Assembly (NCBI RefSeq): GCF_029227915.1
Contig: NC_079876.1
Location: 35,693,828 to 35,757,827, forward strand
Direction of reading: 5' to 3'
Source: Hydractinia symbiolongicarpus
Lineage: Eukaryota > Cnidaria > Hydrozoa > Anthoathecata > Hydractiniidae
DNA length: 64,000 nt
Part shown: positions 37,359 to 48,704 of the stretch, piece by piece
Numbering within the stretch: the stretch's first letter is position 1
How the letters are laid out: each line of letters opens with the position of its first letter
The notes under the pieces: model-generated
Told to the model about the DNA's origin: nothing
Seen by the model: the letters and a program-made list of their open reading frames with translations, nothing else
Databases searched by the model: none
Translations under genes and position numbers: made by a program

Positions 37359-38489
37359 GTGGATGTTTCTCATTTTGTTCATATTCAATTTTTCCCCTTA
37401 AACTTCTCCCATATTTATCTTATCAAAAGAGTTTTTGTTGCAACTACAGCTCTATATAATTCTGTCTTGTTTTTGAAAGCAAGGTGTGTCGAGAATCACA
37501 TTACAGCTTAATTCTTCAAAAGTTTTTTGATGTTTGTAAATTTAACTGTTCTGTCCTAGCTTTAGTGAGTAATCGGTTCCAATTTGATGCCAGCTGCTTT
37601 CTGATTACCCATGCAGGAGATGATGTCAGTTATTTCCATCGATTTTCAAGTTATTGAGCTTTAAATTTAAAAGAACGATGCTAAAAATTTTTTTTAAATT
37701 TCTAAAGTCTTTAATCAAATTTGTTTCAGAGTTAGTTTCGAAATTCCTTTTAATTAATTAATTAATTAATTAATTAATTTTAATTTAAATACATTTCAAA
37801 TTGTTCTTAATTGTATTTGTGTTTGTTTTTTGTTTTTTTTTAGAAAAAGTATATATCAATAAATAAAATGAAATTTAATTTAATATATAAAAAATAAGAG
37901 AGCTGGCTTTGTTACTTTTAGAGGCACTGTAATAAAGCTTGTTCTTGCATTTCACCATCAGATGGATGTTTTTATAAAGGCAGAAATTTTCCTTGTTTAG
38001 CCGTTTGATTAGAAAATCAAGTAATTACGATGTTATACACTAGCTAGCTGCTAGCTAATAGACAGTCAGGATTGCTATCACACATTTTAATAAAACTCTC
38101 CTCTAGCAGTTAGGGTCAGCCTACTAACCAGGGGTCTTGTGATCTAGGCATCAGATCCACGATCAAGGCATTAGATCCCCCTTAACCAGAGATTTTAATG
38201 TTTTAGGCAGAACTAACATCTACTTCAGTCGACATATCTTCGAAGTAAGCAAAGCATTAAGCTTAGGACAAAAATTATGACACACAGTATTCATTGTCTT
38301 GCAAGTTATACACGGCGATTTTTAATTGTAACCAATGCTAGCTGTGCATTCCAAATACTAAGCACTTCATGTCTCCTCAGCTTAGCTTGAACTGGCATAT
38401 AGCACAATGACCATTGCATGCACAGCTTGCATATAAAAAAACACAGGCGTGTGGTACGCCGCGCTCCTAAAAATCTTTTCAGAGATTTT

Positions 38490-38600
38490 GGTGCGTGATT
38501 TATCACTTGCCTGAGCAGTCCTGGTCTTTTGAGGTGCGCGATCGCCACCGCACCTCCGCATGCTTCTGCAACAATGGAGCAGCGTTTTCAATCACGCACC
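38490..38600. repeat. Small nested hairpin, MITE-like
   Basis: GGTGCGTGATT at 38490-38500 is the exact reverse complement of 38590-38600. Inside lies a second stem, GAGGTGCG...CGCACCTC. The nested perfect stems suggest a tiny foldback element. Confidence 0.5.
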
Positions 38601-38741
38601 AAAAACACCTTAGTCACTTCAAAAATGTGCACCTGAAATGTCTTTTGTACAAATTATTTACTATAATAATAATCAAAGAAAAAAATGAATGAAAGTTCGG
38701 AATTTGAATGAAAAACATGTGCGTTTAAAAATGAATTATTT

Positions 38742-39275
38742 ATTCATTAGTTTAGGGCATCATTAGGTTATAACGCAGAACTCGCCAGTGGCATGCTTCA
38801 AAAATGCTTAACATGAAGCGAAACTGTACAGGAGACTCAATTGTTTGAGTCTTCGCAGAACATCTCTTCTCACAAAACCGAGGGCAGGGCTGACTTATTG
38901 CCTGCTGTGCCGTGTGGGAGACAGAACTTCTGGACTTCCTTTTAATACGATATACAATTTTTTCAACTATTATTACTAAACATATTCGATTCCTCTTTCC
39001 CCTTTTTTAAATGTTATTCAACATGTTATTCTTTGGTATTACATCACGAGAACATTCGTCCGGAAGCTGTATTAAGTTACAGGACACCTAATCTCTCCCA
39101 TGTTCTGGTTATGTTTAACTTGCATGGGTGCACACTCTTCTCGCAGTATTCTCTGTGACGATGAAGGCTGGAATGACTTGTGGCATGGTTCCAAATGGTC
39201 TTCCGTCTTTCGTTGGAGTCTCAGTGTAATGCACCAGCCGATCATAAGAGTTTCAGCATGAAGGAAAGGGGACGA
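38742..39275 (-). repeat. Dispersed repeat, copy 1 (inverted partner at 54.8 kb)
   Basis: This copy matches the reverse complement of about 54815-55290 along most of its length. It has an extra segment of about 80 bp near 38860-38940. Both copies contain a frame reading GWCITLRL, KTEDHLEP and PSSSQRIL on the minus strand here. The family is not recognised. Confidence 0.75.
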
Positions 39276-40052
39276 CTTCAATGTTTTCTATACCGTACGC
39301 ATAGACCGATTTTGATCGTGGCATTTAAATTTCACAACAAAGTTACCTCGGCAATTTTTTTGCCGACATAATCATACCAATAAAAAAATAATGCATACCT
39401 GATACTTCGTCACAAAACTTGTTCCTTCGATATATGGTTGCATTGCAGCTTTTGCTGTCCCTTTTATCATAGAACAATTTTGTATCTCCTTTTCAAATTT
39501 GGCACAGATCTTACACCACATAAAATTAACAACTTTTGCGCAGTCTTTTTGGTTTTACAGCCAATTACATCTGACACGTTATAATTTAAAAAGGTTTTTA
39601 AGGCCAAACAATTCCCCTTTAGAGTTGCAATCTCTCCACGCTACTCGCAATTCTGTACTCTAAAGAAATTTATTTCTGCTTCTTTTTCTTTTTACCGTTT
39701 TTACCTTCTTATTCAAAAAAATAAACAATGGGTTTTACCTGTTCATTCAAAAAATGATCAACAGGTTTTCCCGATTTACTTTCGAACACGCAAATCTTTT
39801 TCTTCTTTATTATTCTAGACATCGCGTGACCTTATTTAAAAGAAAAATTTTGCAGTCTCGCATTTTTTTTCTTTCCGTAATAGGATTTCTAATAATTATT
39901 ATTCGCTACAGTTTTAATTAGGAGCGTGATTGTTCACACACCTAAGAAATGAATTGATATTTTAGGCGAGTTATTTTTCACATGTCTAACAGATTTTACG
40001 AGCGTACCAAGGTGCGCGTGCGATCTATATGACGCAGCCTGCATGTAGTAAA

Positions 40053-40923
40053 CTACGATGGCTTCTATGGCTCACTTCTCTTCTTAATAAAAACCCTTCT
40101 CTTCTTAGTCAAAAAACTTCTCTTCTTAGTTAAAACACTTCTCTTCTTTCCTCTGAAATCTTCTCTTTCGTTCGAAACACTTCTCTTCCAAAGTGAGAAA
40201 CACTTTTCTTCCATGAACTCAAAAAATTCCCAGACCCAATTCCGGTCCGGAATATTGATTGAGCTAGATTTCGCTAACCCACGTTTTTTGAATAAATGAC
40301 CGACCCGTCACCTCCAGGTTTTTTGGGTTTTTCATATATTAGGGAGACGAGAAGGAATAAATGACGTATCCGTTTAAGGCATTCGTTTATCTTTTTTAAT
40401 ACGCCGATTCTTAAAAGAATTTTAACCAGGCTGGCCATTATTTCTTTATTGCTCTAAACAAAATACGTATTGTTTTAATCTAAAATCCTAGCCTTTTTTG
40501 AAAGGAAATGTGCTTTGCTTGGTTGACACCACCATGATTTTGAGGACTCTTGGTGGCCATCTATTTTGCCATTTATTGTGTCTCTTGATAAATAAAATTA
40601 ATTACTTTGCTACTGATCTGAATTGATTCATGATATTATTTTATTCATGCACATGCTTCGGAACCTGCTACAATATTTTAATAATAATATTTTTTATTCG
40701 TAAATTGAGCACGTGTGAAAAGTGAAAAAAATTATACAGACCATGGGTGTAAAATTGCGGACCAGATTTTTAAAATTACTTGTGAAGAGAAAGTTTGGGG
40801 CCACATGCAGAGAAGTGTCAAAATGCAGAAGAGAAGTGTGAGAATACAGAAGAGAACTGTTTGGATCATAGAAGAGAAGTGTTTTTAAATTGGAAGAAAC
40901 GTGAGCCATAGGGGCCATCGTAG
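40053..40923. mobile_element. Non-autonomous TIR element of about 870 bp
   Basis: The ends are inverted copies of each other: CTACGATGGC and then TATGGCTCAC. The element is flanked by TAAA on both sides (40049-40052 and 40924-40927). Inside each end the motif ACTTCTCTTCT repeats several times (40070-40200, inverted at 40795-40890). No transposase is seen. Superfamily unknown. Confidence 0.75.
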
Positions 40924-41545
40924 TAAACAGTCCCTGGAACATGAGATCCCTGGTTTATAGGTTGGGCCTAACTGTCTAGCTACATGTATATAGATATAGT
41001 TATTTCCCGTATATATCTGTTAAATAACATATTATGCAAACAAAGCACATCACGCAAGCTTAGCTAGCGAAGAAGCAACAAGACATGCATAATTTTTAAA
41101 ATTTACCCCAAGGTGCCAGTTAGACCTGCCTACATAGCAAAAAATGTCAGTTATTCGCCAGCTTGTTATATCTAGCTACCATTAAGAAATTACATAATTA
41201 CTTATGTCAATAAACAAACTTTTCTAAACACGTAAAACTTAGAGAGAAAAAAAAAGAGCAGTCGGTTCAACCTCCTCACAATCAGTTTCGATTCGGCTTT
41301 CGATTCGTAGCTATTTACTTTACTTTCAGCTATATCGTATATCCTGATCGCCCAAGTACGAACGTGCTCACACATATCTATCCGGGGTAGGGCATATTTA
41401 TTTTAAATCGTCAACCTCACTCCCAGGAAAGAGCATGGCCTCTCTTGAAAAGAGGCATGCACATTGGCTAGGGACCGAGACGTATGGCAGAAATATATAT
41501 AAACAAAAAAAAAATAATTATATGCACGCATTATGAAAATGCTTT

Positions 41546-41546
<1 letters not shown>

Positions 41547-41593
<47 letters not shown>

Positions 41594-41598
41594 GTGAT
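41547..41598. repeat. (GAT)n microsatellite
   Basis: About 17 GAT triplets with one GGT interruption, ending directly at the left end of a MITE. Confidence 0.92.
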
Positions 41599-41599
41599 G

Positions 41600-41709
41600 A
41601 ACCTCACTCCCAGGGCCTTTTTTTGCTTTTTGATACCCTGCCTGGACGGTGTCGAGTCGCGCCGTCTCTCGGATATCGAAAAAGCGAAAAATGCCATGGG
41701 AATGAGATT
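41600..41709. mobile_element. 110-bp MITE
   Basis: The terminal inverted repeats are AACCTCACTCCCAGGGC and the complement of GCCATGGGAATGAGATT. The body holds a second dyad, CGGTGTCGAGTCGCGCCG. The TIR matches that of the 76-bp element at 46786-46861. Confidence 0.7.
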
Positions 41710-42965
41710 GTTATCTCGCGCCTCATGAGAAGGCGAGGTTGCACATCCCTTAAAACTATTTTTTTTCTTTTTCGAGATACACAACTTTATTTTTTATCTT
41801 TGAGCTAGTTCTTTCGTGTTTGTTACAAAACCAAACAAAAAAACAAAAAGGAAGCCCTGGGGACAAGAGTTTGATAAAATGGAAGTATTTAGTCAACCAG
41901 TACCTTTTGTACTTCTTAATGACTGTCTAAGCCGCACTAATTAGACACTAAATTGTGCAAAAACAATTCTCATGTTCTGGTTGGATGCCATCACAAATAT
42001 TTGATGGCTTAATCCTTTATTTGTACAGTACTCATTTACTGTCACTGTTTTTTTTTCGCCGAAAAAATAGCATACTGCTACCAGAATTACAGATAAAAAG
42101 TTCTACAAGTACCACCTCAAACAAATATTGTCACAGTTAGTCTATAATGTATTATCCGGTACATAGAATAAAATGCAGCAGTAAGTATAAGACTATATGG
42201 AGTCCTATCATCTTACACTTTATGTAGATGTCATTAAGAAAACTGTCAAGTAGAAATTGACAATTAAAAATATTAAATTTTAATTTTAAACATTCAAGAA
42301 AGCGTTTAATTAGCACACGTGGTTTTTTAGAAGAATTTTTTTTCGTTATCACTCTCCGAGGCAGCTGGTTTTTTAATAATGCAATTTTGAAGTGACTTGT
42401 AGATAGAATGCTTTCCATGGCCAAGAAGTTATACAATGTTGTACATAATTCTCTCTTAAATCTTCAAGAAGCAGGGAAATATTGAAATTGGTCTGTAATG
42501 AGATATACGTAATTAACATCTCCTGTTTTATATACCGGGACATTTACGCCTACTATTGTAACGTGGAGTAACGTAAAATACCTTTACTTCTATTCATAAG
42601 GTTTTATCTACCTAAGATATATATGGAAATACATATAACACAACAATCTCTCCAGCTGTAAATATTGAGCTAGTTATATCGAAATCGTGGATATAATGGA
42701 CGCAACACAGCAATATATAATAGTTAAGCAAACAAACTCAACAAATCAGAGTAACAGAGTCACAGAGGTATATAAACCCATAGTCTAAACAGCACAGATT
42801 ACGTCGTTAGTTTATAACTAGCCTTACTACACAGTCCAGTTGAAACTACAGATCTGAACGATCAGGTGCTTTTCTTGTCGGTTCGAACTTCTAACAGTTG
42901 GAGCAGGTTCTGCAGCGAAGTCAACGTCCTGTGGTACAACAGCATCTGGTATGATGAAAGGTATA

Positions 42966-44010
42966 TCAATTTGTATTAACAGATTTATTCATTATAACCG
43001 ATTTAGTTGACCGATTTCTTTCAGTATCGATGCTTACATCGCTATGTGGAAGTTCATTTATTGGTGCGAGATAATGGTGGCCAGAAAAATAGTGTTTCCA
43101 GTGGCGAACAGATTCTATAATCGTACAAGCTTCTTTCTCGACTGCTGGATACTTTAGTTCGGAGCCATGCATGGTTCTTGAGAAAAGGGCTACTGGAAAT
43201 CCACCTTGATTGAGAATACCTGCTAACGCTATATCAGAAGCATCGGTTTCCAATTCGAAAGGAACGGATTCATCTACTGAGCATACTACAGAATTTGGAA
43301 TATTAAGTTTCAGGTTGGTAAAGGCATTTTCAGCTTCTTTGTCTAATGGAAAAACTGTCGCCCCACCAATGGAGCAACTTTGTCAGAGAATTTTGGAATC
43401 CATTGTGAGTAACTAGTATGCAAACAAACCAATGATCCTTTGTCAGTGACTTTATGTTAGTTGATAGTGGGAGCTCTCTCAAAGACTTCAAACTTGAGTA
43501 CAGAAATCAGATTCATCTTCATTGGGAGTGAAATTTCTTTTACGTGCCGCTGCCAATAAACGATTTAGGTTGATATCATGGCCGTCTTTAGTCATGCTAC
43601 ACACAGTAACATTGTCTAGGTAAGCAAACGTAGCCTCTAGTTCCTCTTTAGTAGTAAAACTATCAATCTTGCGCTGGAAACACTCCATTTGTAACTCCGA
43701 AAGGCATTCTAGTGAGCTGAAATAACGCCTTGTCAATTTCGAATGCTGTATATAGCTTGTCAACTTCACTAATTGGTATTTGGTGGTATGCTGAGCTAAG
43801 GTCAGTATTGCTAAAATACTTCTATTGAGATATCTTGTTAACTGTTTCATTGATACGAGGTAACGGGTAAGCATCAAGCTCAGTAAATTTATTTTTTGTT
43901 TGTGAATTGACTAAAAGTTTCTTTTGGTTTGAATTTTTAGTGAGAACGACTTAAGCTCTTCATGGAGAGTTACTTGGCTCGATTATACCTTGTGGAACAA
44001 TGCTTTCAAT
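42966..44010 (-). pseudogene. Ty3/gypsy-type retrotransposon pol remnant
   Basis: The minus strand carries reverse transcriptase motifs in order: TDLSSAYHQIPI (about 43815-43780), RMPFGVTNG (about 43710) and YLDN in place of the catalytic YLDD (about 43630). The thumb part, DINLNRLLAAARKRNF, follows. Then comes an RNase H region with METDASDIALAGIL and KYPAVEKEACTIIESVRHWKHYF (43253-43070). Several frames are used, and the active-site aspartate is changed to asparagine. No gag, integrase or LTR is seen. The fragment is dead. Confidence 0.82.
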
Positions 44011-45039
44011 TAGGGATGAATTAACATGCAGTAGTGAAGATCAGAGTTCATTGAAAGAGCTCTTTAAGACATTACTGCTGATTTCGTATTAGTTTTTAAC
44101 ATTTTATTTTCTCACATTCAGTTCAATCTATGTAACTATTTATTTTGAAGAACATATCATATTATATAGCATGTGCGCAGACTAAACATTTATAGTTTTC
44201 TATTTTTAATATATTTTCTATTTTTAATATATACGTAAATTTACCCTTCTCTCTCACATTTGTTTGGATATAGTCCGTTTGGGTATGTTTATAATCTTCT
44301 CTGTCTATTATATAAAGATTTTTCTTTTGAACAGTTTTCTACTTTTTAACATATCTATAGTAATTTTAGAGCAAATTTTATATATAATTTATTTTTTTGA
44401 ATCATTACTTTTATATTTTAGACAGGACACATATTTATATCAGTTTTTTAAAACTGAAATGTATATATCCTGTATAAATATTCTGATAAATAAATAAAAA
44501 AATGAATTAACCGAAACCAGGACTTTAGTTAATTTGTAAAGAAAATATGCAGCCTCTAGTTCCTTCTCACTTACATAACTTTTTTTCTCCATTTTCTTAC
44601 CGTGATATGGCAATTAAGATTCCAATGATTTTGGAAGAATAACTTTTGATGTCTTGTCTTTGGAAAAATTGTTAATTCTTCTTGCATTCTTATGCGCCTC
44701 GGGAAATTATTAATCAAAAGACAGATGCGACTTACAATGAATATGTGTGTCATCTTCTTGAAAAACTTCATTTTATTATAATACTTACTTCAAGAATAAA
44801 ACTAACAGTACAGATTAGTATAATTAAGCGATTCACTGGAGACAACGGTAAGTTAAACTTTCTTCGGGGGTAGTGACACGATCTGTTCGATTGGACATTT
44901 TTTAATGGTTCATGGTACAAGACGATTTGCAGAACGCAGAGAGATCTCGCAAACATACAGACTGTCAGGGGGTTATTAAAAGGAGAAAAGTCAACAAAAG
45001 AGAAACAAAAGGCGCTTAGATATTTTTATAAGATAACCG
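44011..45039. other. Intergenic, no supported gene
   Basis: AT-rich sequence with short random frames. Nothing is recognised. Confidence 0.45.
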
Positions 45040-45216
45040 GTGTTAATTCGGGTCCTATGCTTGGATATATCCAGTAGGTCTACTCAGTCATTGCCTGTCT
45101 GTTTCACATGGGTTGGCCTGTACCTGTGTACACACTTTCTAAACCTATTCGCGCTTTGGATTGAACCACAGACCATGTAATTGCGGATTCTATACCCACG
45201 CGCTACCAACATCTCT
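45040..45216 (-). repeat. tRNA-derived SINE
   Basis: On the minus strand a tRNA-like head has an A-box-like TGGTAGCGCGTGGG (45208-45195) and a B box GGTTCAATCC (45167-45158) at suitable spacing. An unrelated body follows. The acceptor stem does not close properly, so this is not a functional tRNA gene. A diverged relative lies at 29.0-29.2 kb. Confidence 0.62.
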
Positions 45217-47060
45217 TTTTTATGTCTAGACAACGATAGTTCGCGCCACATCTAACGAAGGTCAGCAAAACCTTCAGGCTCAAACGGAACATTCATTCAA
45301 CGGTTTAGATTACAAACACATGATTAGAAGACTGGAGTTTTAAAGGCAACTGTAGATTCGCCTAGAGTAGCTAGGAAAGTCACGAGGTAAATTCATATTC
45401 CTCGCAACGTTGCGTTGTTTTTGATGGCGCAATTCATTCATTCAAAGTTTATCTCAAAGAGGTATTAACTTCTAAATCCTAGCAGTGTATTCATCATGAG
45501 TTAAAAGGTTTGCCACAACAACAAAGAAATTTGCTCAAGTCATATTCCGCTTTATCTACTCATTGGAACACACTTTCTTAAGCGGAGTATAAATCTGATG
45601 GTGTCCGTGAAAATTCCTTATTAACTGTAGAATTTCACCACAAACTCACTTTTTGTTATAACTCCGAAATAACGGTCCAACAGGGCTAAATGTAGGTCAA
45701 TTTTAATGTTTTTCTAACTAGCTAATTTTTTGAAATCCTTTTTTGGAAGATGCCATAGATGTTGGTGAATGCGCATCCTCGTCCCCAGGGTTTGTTACCT
45801 ATGTCCAAGCCGCTAGCACCTACTTGACGGTCGGCCTCGATGTCAAAAAGGCAGCAGCTCTGTTCACGAGGTTGGTTAAATGCGATCAAAAAACAATCCT
45901 GTTTTTTCAGAATTGTTTTTACCCACCTTCTGAATGGTTCCAAAAGGTAATAATGTAAAGGATAATACCATAGAAACGGTCATACAAAGTTAACATGTCA
46001 ACCAATCTAATCAGTTTATAATGGTCAACAGGAGAAAAACACATGTGCTCAGAAAAATAATGATTTGATTTCAAGGGTTAAAGTTATGATTTAGAATAAA
46101 AAGAATGGTAACTATATTGTTTACATTATTATCTCAATAAATAAGTATGCATCACTTCTTTCGCTTTCACTCAGACACTATTTCCCAACAAAAACTGGGT
46201 TTTCTCCAGTAATAATGAATGCCACATGAGTAACGAAACAGAATGACTTAAATTACTGAAAGTCAATTACGTGAAAAAGGCGAAAGGAGAGATTGGATTG
46301 CTGAAGATTACAAGATGTGACGATTACAATGTTATGGGCCTGTTGAAGTAGATTATAATCATGTTGTATTATAAAGAGATACATTTTTTACATTTAAATA
46401 AACGATTTTTTAAATTTACGATTACCAGAAACGGCACTTATTTCATGCTTCTAAAATAATCTCTTTTTTTTTGTAAAACCACTTAATTTGATGTGCGATA
46501 ACTTGATAAGTTTTTAATGAAGTGATTCGTTTATTTCCAGTTGTGATTTCCAAGTTAACTCATTTCAATATTCCCACATGTGAAAAGTTTGAGTTGGCTT
46601 CAAGTATGGACAATAATAATCTTTGCAACGACAATTCAATTACAATTAACAGTAACATTCATTTTTTTCTTAGAATCAATCAGATTAATATCAATCTATA
46701 CTATTAAATTTCATTTCATCAGGATCAAACACGGCTGGCTTGGAATGATCGGTTTGTATCACTTACACACTAGACAATTTTAAGCAACCTCGTCCCCAGG
46801 GCTAGTTAGGCTATTTGTATTTGGATCACCATAAAAGTCTAGCAAGCCCTGGGACGAGGTTGTATTTTAAAAATATTTATGGAGATTTTTTACTTATGTC
46901 AAAAAACGCCTTGTCGGGATTATCAAGTACATCGGAAAATTTCTTTATAAACTCAAAATAATTAGTAATTTACCTGGATAACTGGCCACACATTCATTTA
47001 TACACATGAGTGTCAAGATCCATCGTTCGACGGACCCCTCTTTTTTTATTGATTCGTGTC
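45217..47060. other. Intergenic, one MITE
   Basis: Contains the MITE at 46786-46861 and an end-like piece of the same family near 45777 (CCTCGTCCCCAGGG). No gene is supported. Confidence 0.5.
46786..46861. mobile_element. 76-bp hairpin MITE
   Basis: AACCTCGTCCCCAGGGCT at the left is mirrored by AGCCCTGGGACGAGGTT at the right, differing by one C. The loop is about 40 bp. It shares its ends with the element at 41.6 kb. Confidence 0.8.
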
Positions 47061-47194
47061 TAAAGGCTGAAATACACTATCATTTTTCAATGATCATTTT
47101 CCAATGATACATTCCAATGACATTAAAAATAACAAATTTTGGCGCAAATACACTATCATTAAAAACTTGAAACTAGAGTATGTTTTTTTGCAAC

Positions 47195-47615
47195 ATGGAC
47201 TCTGAAGAAGAAATAGCAGCTGCTGTTGTTGTGTATATGTTATCAAAAAAGAGAGCCAAACATAGGAAAAATAGCAAAGAAATGTATGGGTGAAGCCGTA
47301 TAGGCGAAATTAACTTGGCATCTACAATACTCTCATGTATGAACTGCGTGTAGAGGAAATTGCAGAGTATACGCGCTTTTTAAGAATGCCGCCGAATATT
47401 TTTGATGAGCTCCTAAATCTCATAGAATTTGACATTGAGAAAAAAAACAATGCATTTGCGAGACCCAATTCCTTCTAAAGTCAAAGTAGCTGCAAATAAA
47501 TTACGCCGAATTACAGTATTTATTTCGCGTTCACAAAAGTACTTTGTCACAGTTCATTGCTGAAGTTTGCGAAGCTATTTACATGCGATTAAAAGAAAAA
47601 TACCTCAAGGTAAAT
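47195..47615 (+). pseudogene. Harbinger transposase N-terminal fragment
   Basis: It starts MDSEEEIAAAVVVYML. After an early stop it continues in other frames with MYELRVEEIAEYTRFLRMPP, then IFDELLNLIEFDI and RDPIPSKVK. These are the usual first blocks of HARBI1-like transposases, before the DDE domain. Several frame changes and the loss of the DDE region make it non-functional. Confidence 0.75.
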
Positions 47616-47669
47616 ATATATTTCGTTCAGTAATTTATCAAACAAACGTACTAAACTAGCAGTCACACA

Positions 47670-48422
47670 TTAATACCCTGCACTTTGTGAGCCCTCACTT
47701 TCTGGGTTGAGATCTGACAAACTTTCTCGACTCTGATAAGTGTTTTGATATATGTTCACTGGGTGTCGGTACAAATTCTGTAAAACAGGCGATAACGGCG
47801 GAGACACAAAGGGTGGGTAATTTTGTGCGGCATGTGTTGAAGAGTTCCTTGGGATCGGAGATTGAATGGGCGGTGTTCTGAAAGAGGGTACGGCGAGTAA
47901 TCTCATCTGAACAACTACAGAAATGATGCGAAAGATATCAAGGATAAATTTTGTGTGTACTTTAACTCCACCGGTGCTGTTCCATGGCAAGAAAAATTTG
48001 TCTGAATTTTATACCCACCATCGAAGAAGTTGTTTTTCTTGGGACGATGGAATCACGTAGGAATAGCAAGGACTGAAAGTATGGCCATTTACTTTCGTAA
48101 ACATCATCTCGTCCTGCTCCACTTTTGTTGCTGTTGTTTACTTTCTTCAATTCTGCGCTGAAATAACTTCGTAGTGTATTTATTTTACTCCTCACTAATT
48201 TCTCTAAAAAGAAAAACAGATCATAAAAACATGCATGTTTTTCTTTTCTCATCCTAACCATTCGAAATAACACAAACCTTCCATTCCTAGTCTGCCTTTG
48301 AATATCCCATAACTTTTTGCCTTCTCGTTTCTGTCCTTATAGAACGGGGATTTAACATCCCACAAACTGGGCTGGCTTCTCCAAATCTCAAAAAAATTTT
48401 CGGTCGATTCTTGCGTCTTCAT
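47670..48422 (-). CDS. MADF-like DNA-binding protein of a Harbinger element
   Basis: Three exons, 48422-48278, 48203-48019 and 47906-47670, join in phase to 188 residues and end at TAA. The first two exons give a MADF/SANT-like domain, with EIWRSQPSLWDV and FYKDRN, then KINTLRSYF and ESKWPYFQSLLFL. A C-terminal Pro/Ser-rich part follows. In PIF/Harbinger elements this second protein brings the transposase to the nucleus and to DNA. It has no visible lesion although the transposase next to it is ruined. It may be expressed, or the damage may simply be recent. Confidence 0.7.
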
Positions 48423-48704
48423 TCTCGGGTGAATTACTTGTTCAAATCTTTGTTTTTATCTATGTTTACGCCTAAACTACATCGCGTGCAACAAACACGT
48501 GTGCGAAAACAATGGATTCGATTTAAACTAATAGAAGAAAAATGTCATTGAAAAATTAAAAGTTGAACATGTTCAACTTTTAATTTTTAAGGATCATTGG
48601 AAATGAGAGTGTAAAAAATGAAATTCTTTTTCTTTATACACTGTCATTTTTCAATGATAATTGGAAAATGATCATTGAAAAATGATAGTGTATTTCAGCC
48701 TTAA

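Larger units (their letters stand above)
37013..40048. other. Intergenic with simple repeats
   Basis: A poly(T) then poly(G) run lies at 37327-37358 and an (AATT/TAAT)n tract at about 37750-37786. A dispersed repeat copy (38742-39275) and a hairpin MITE (38490-38600) are listed separately. No gene is supported. Confidence 0.55.
40928..42959. other. Intergenic with microsatellite and MITE
   Basis: Contains a (GAT)n tract at about 41547-41598 that directly abuts a MITE. No gene is recognised. The stretch at 42500-42950 might hold a degraded LTR of the neighbouring gypsy element, but no matching second LTR is seen. Confidence 0.5.
47064..48701. mobile_element. PIF/Harbinger DNA transposon, internally deleted
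   Basis: Terminal inverted repeats start AGGCTGAAATACACTATCAT and continue into a second dyad (TTTTTCAATGATCATTTTCC). The element is flanked by TAA on both sides (47061-47063 and 48702-48704), the TWA-type target duplication of PIF/Harbinger. It carries a transposase start on the plus strand and a MADF-like gene on the minus strand, converging in the middle. The catalytic part of the transposase is gone. Confidence 0.88.

Noticed and set aside
37062-37388. 108-codon minus-strand frame
   Set aside because: Crosses a poly(T)/poly(G) tract and has no recognisable sequence.
41518-41808. Poly-Asp, poly-Met and poly-Ile frames
   Set aside because: All come from a (GAT)n microsatellite read in different frames.
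45150-45216. Functional tRNA gene
   Set aside because: A and B boxes are recognisable but the acceptor stem does not pair and a SINE body follows.
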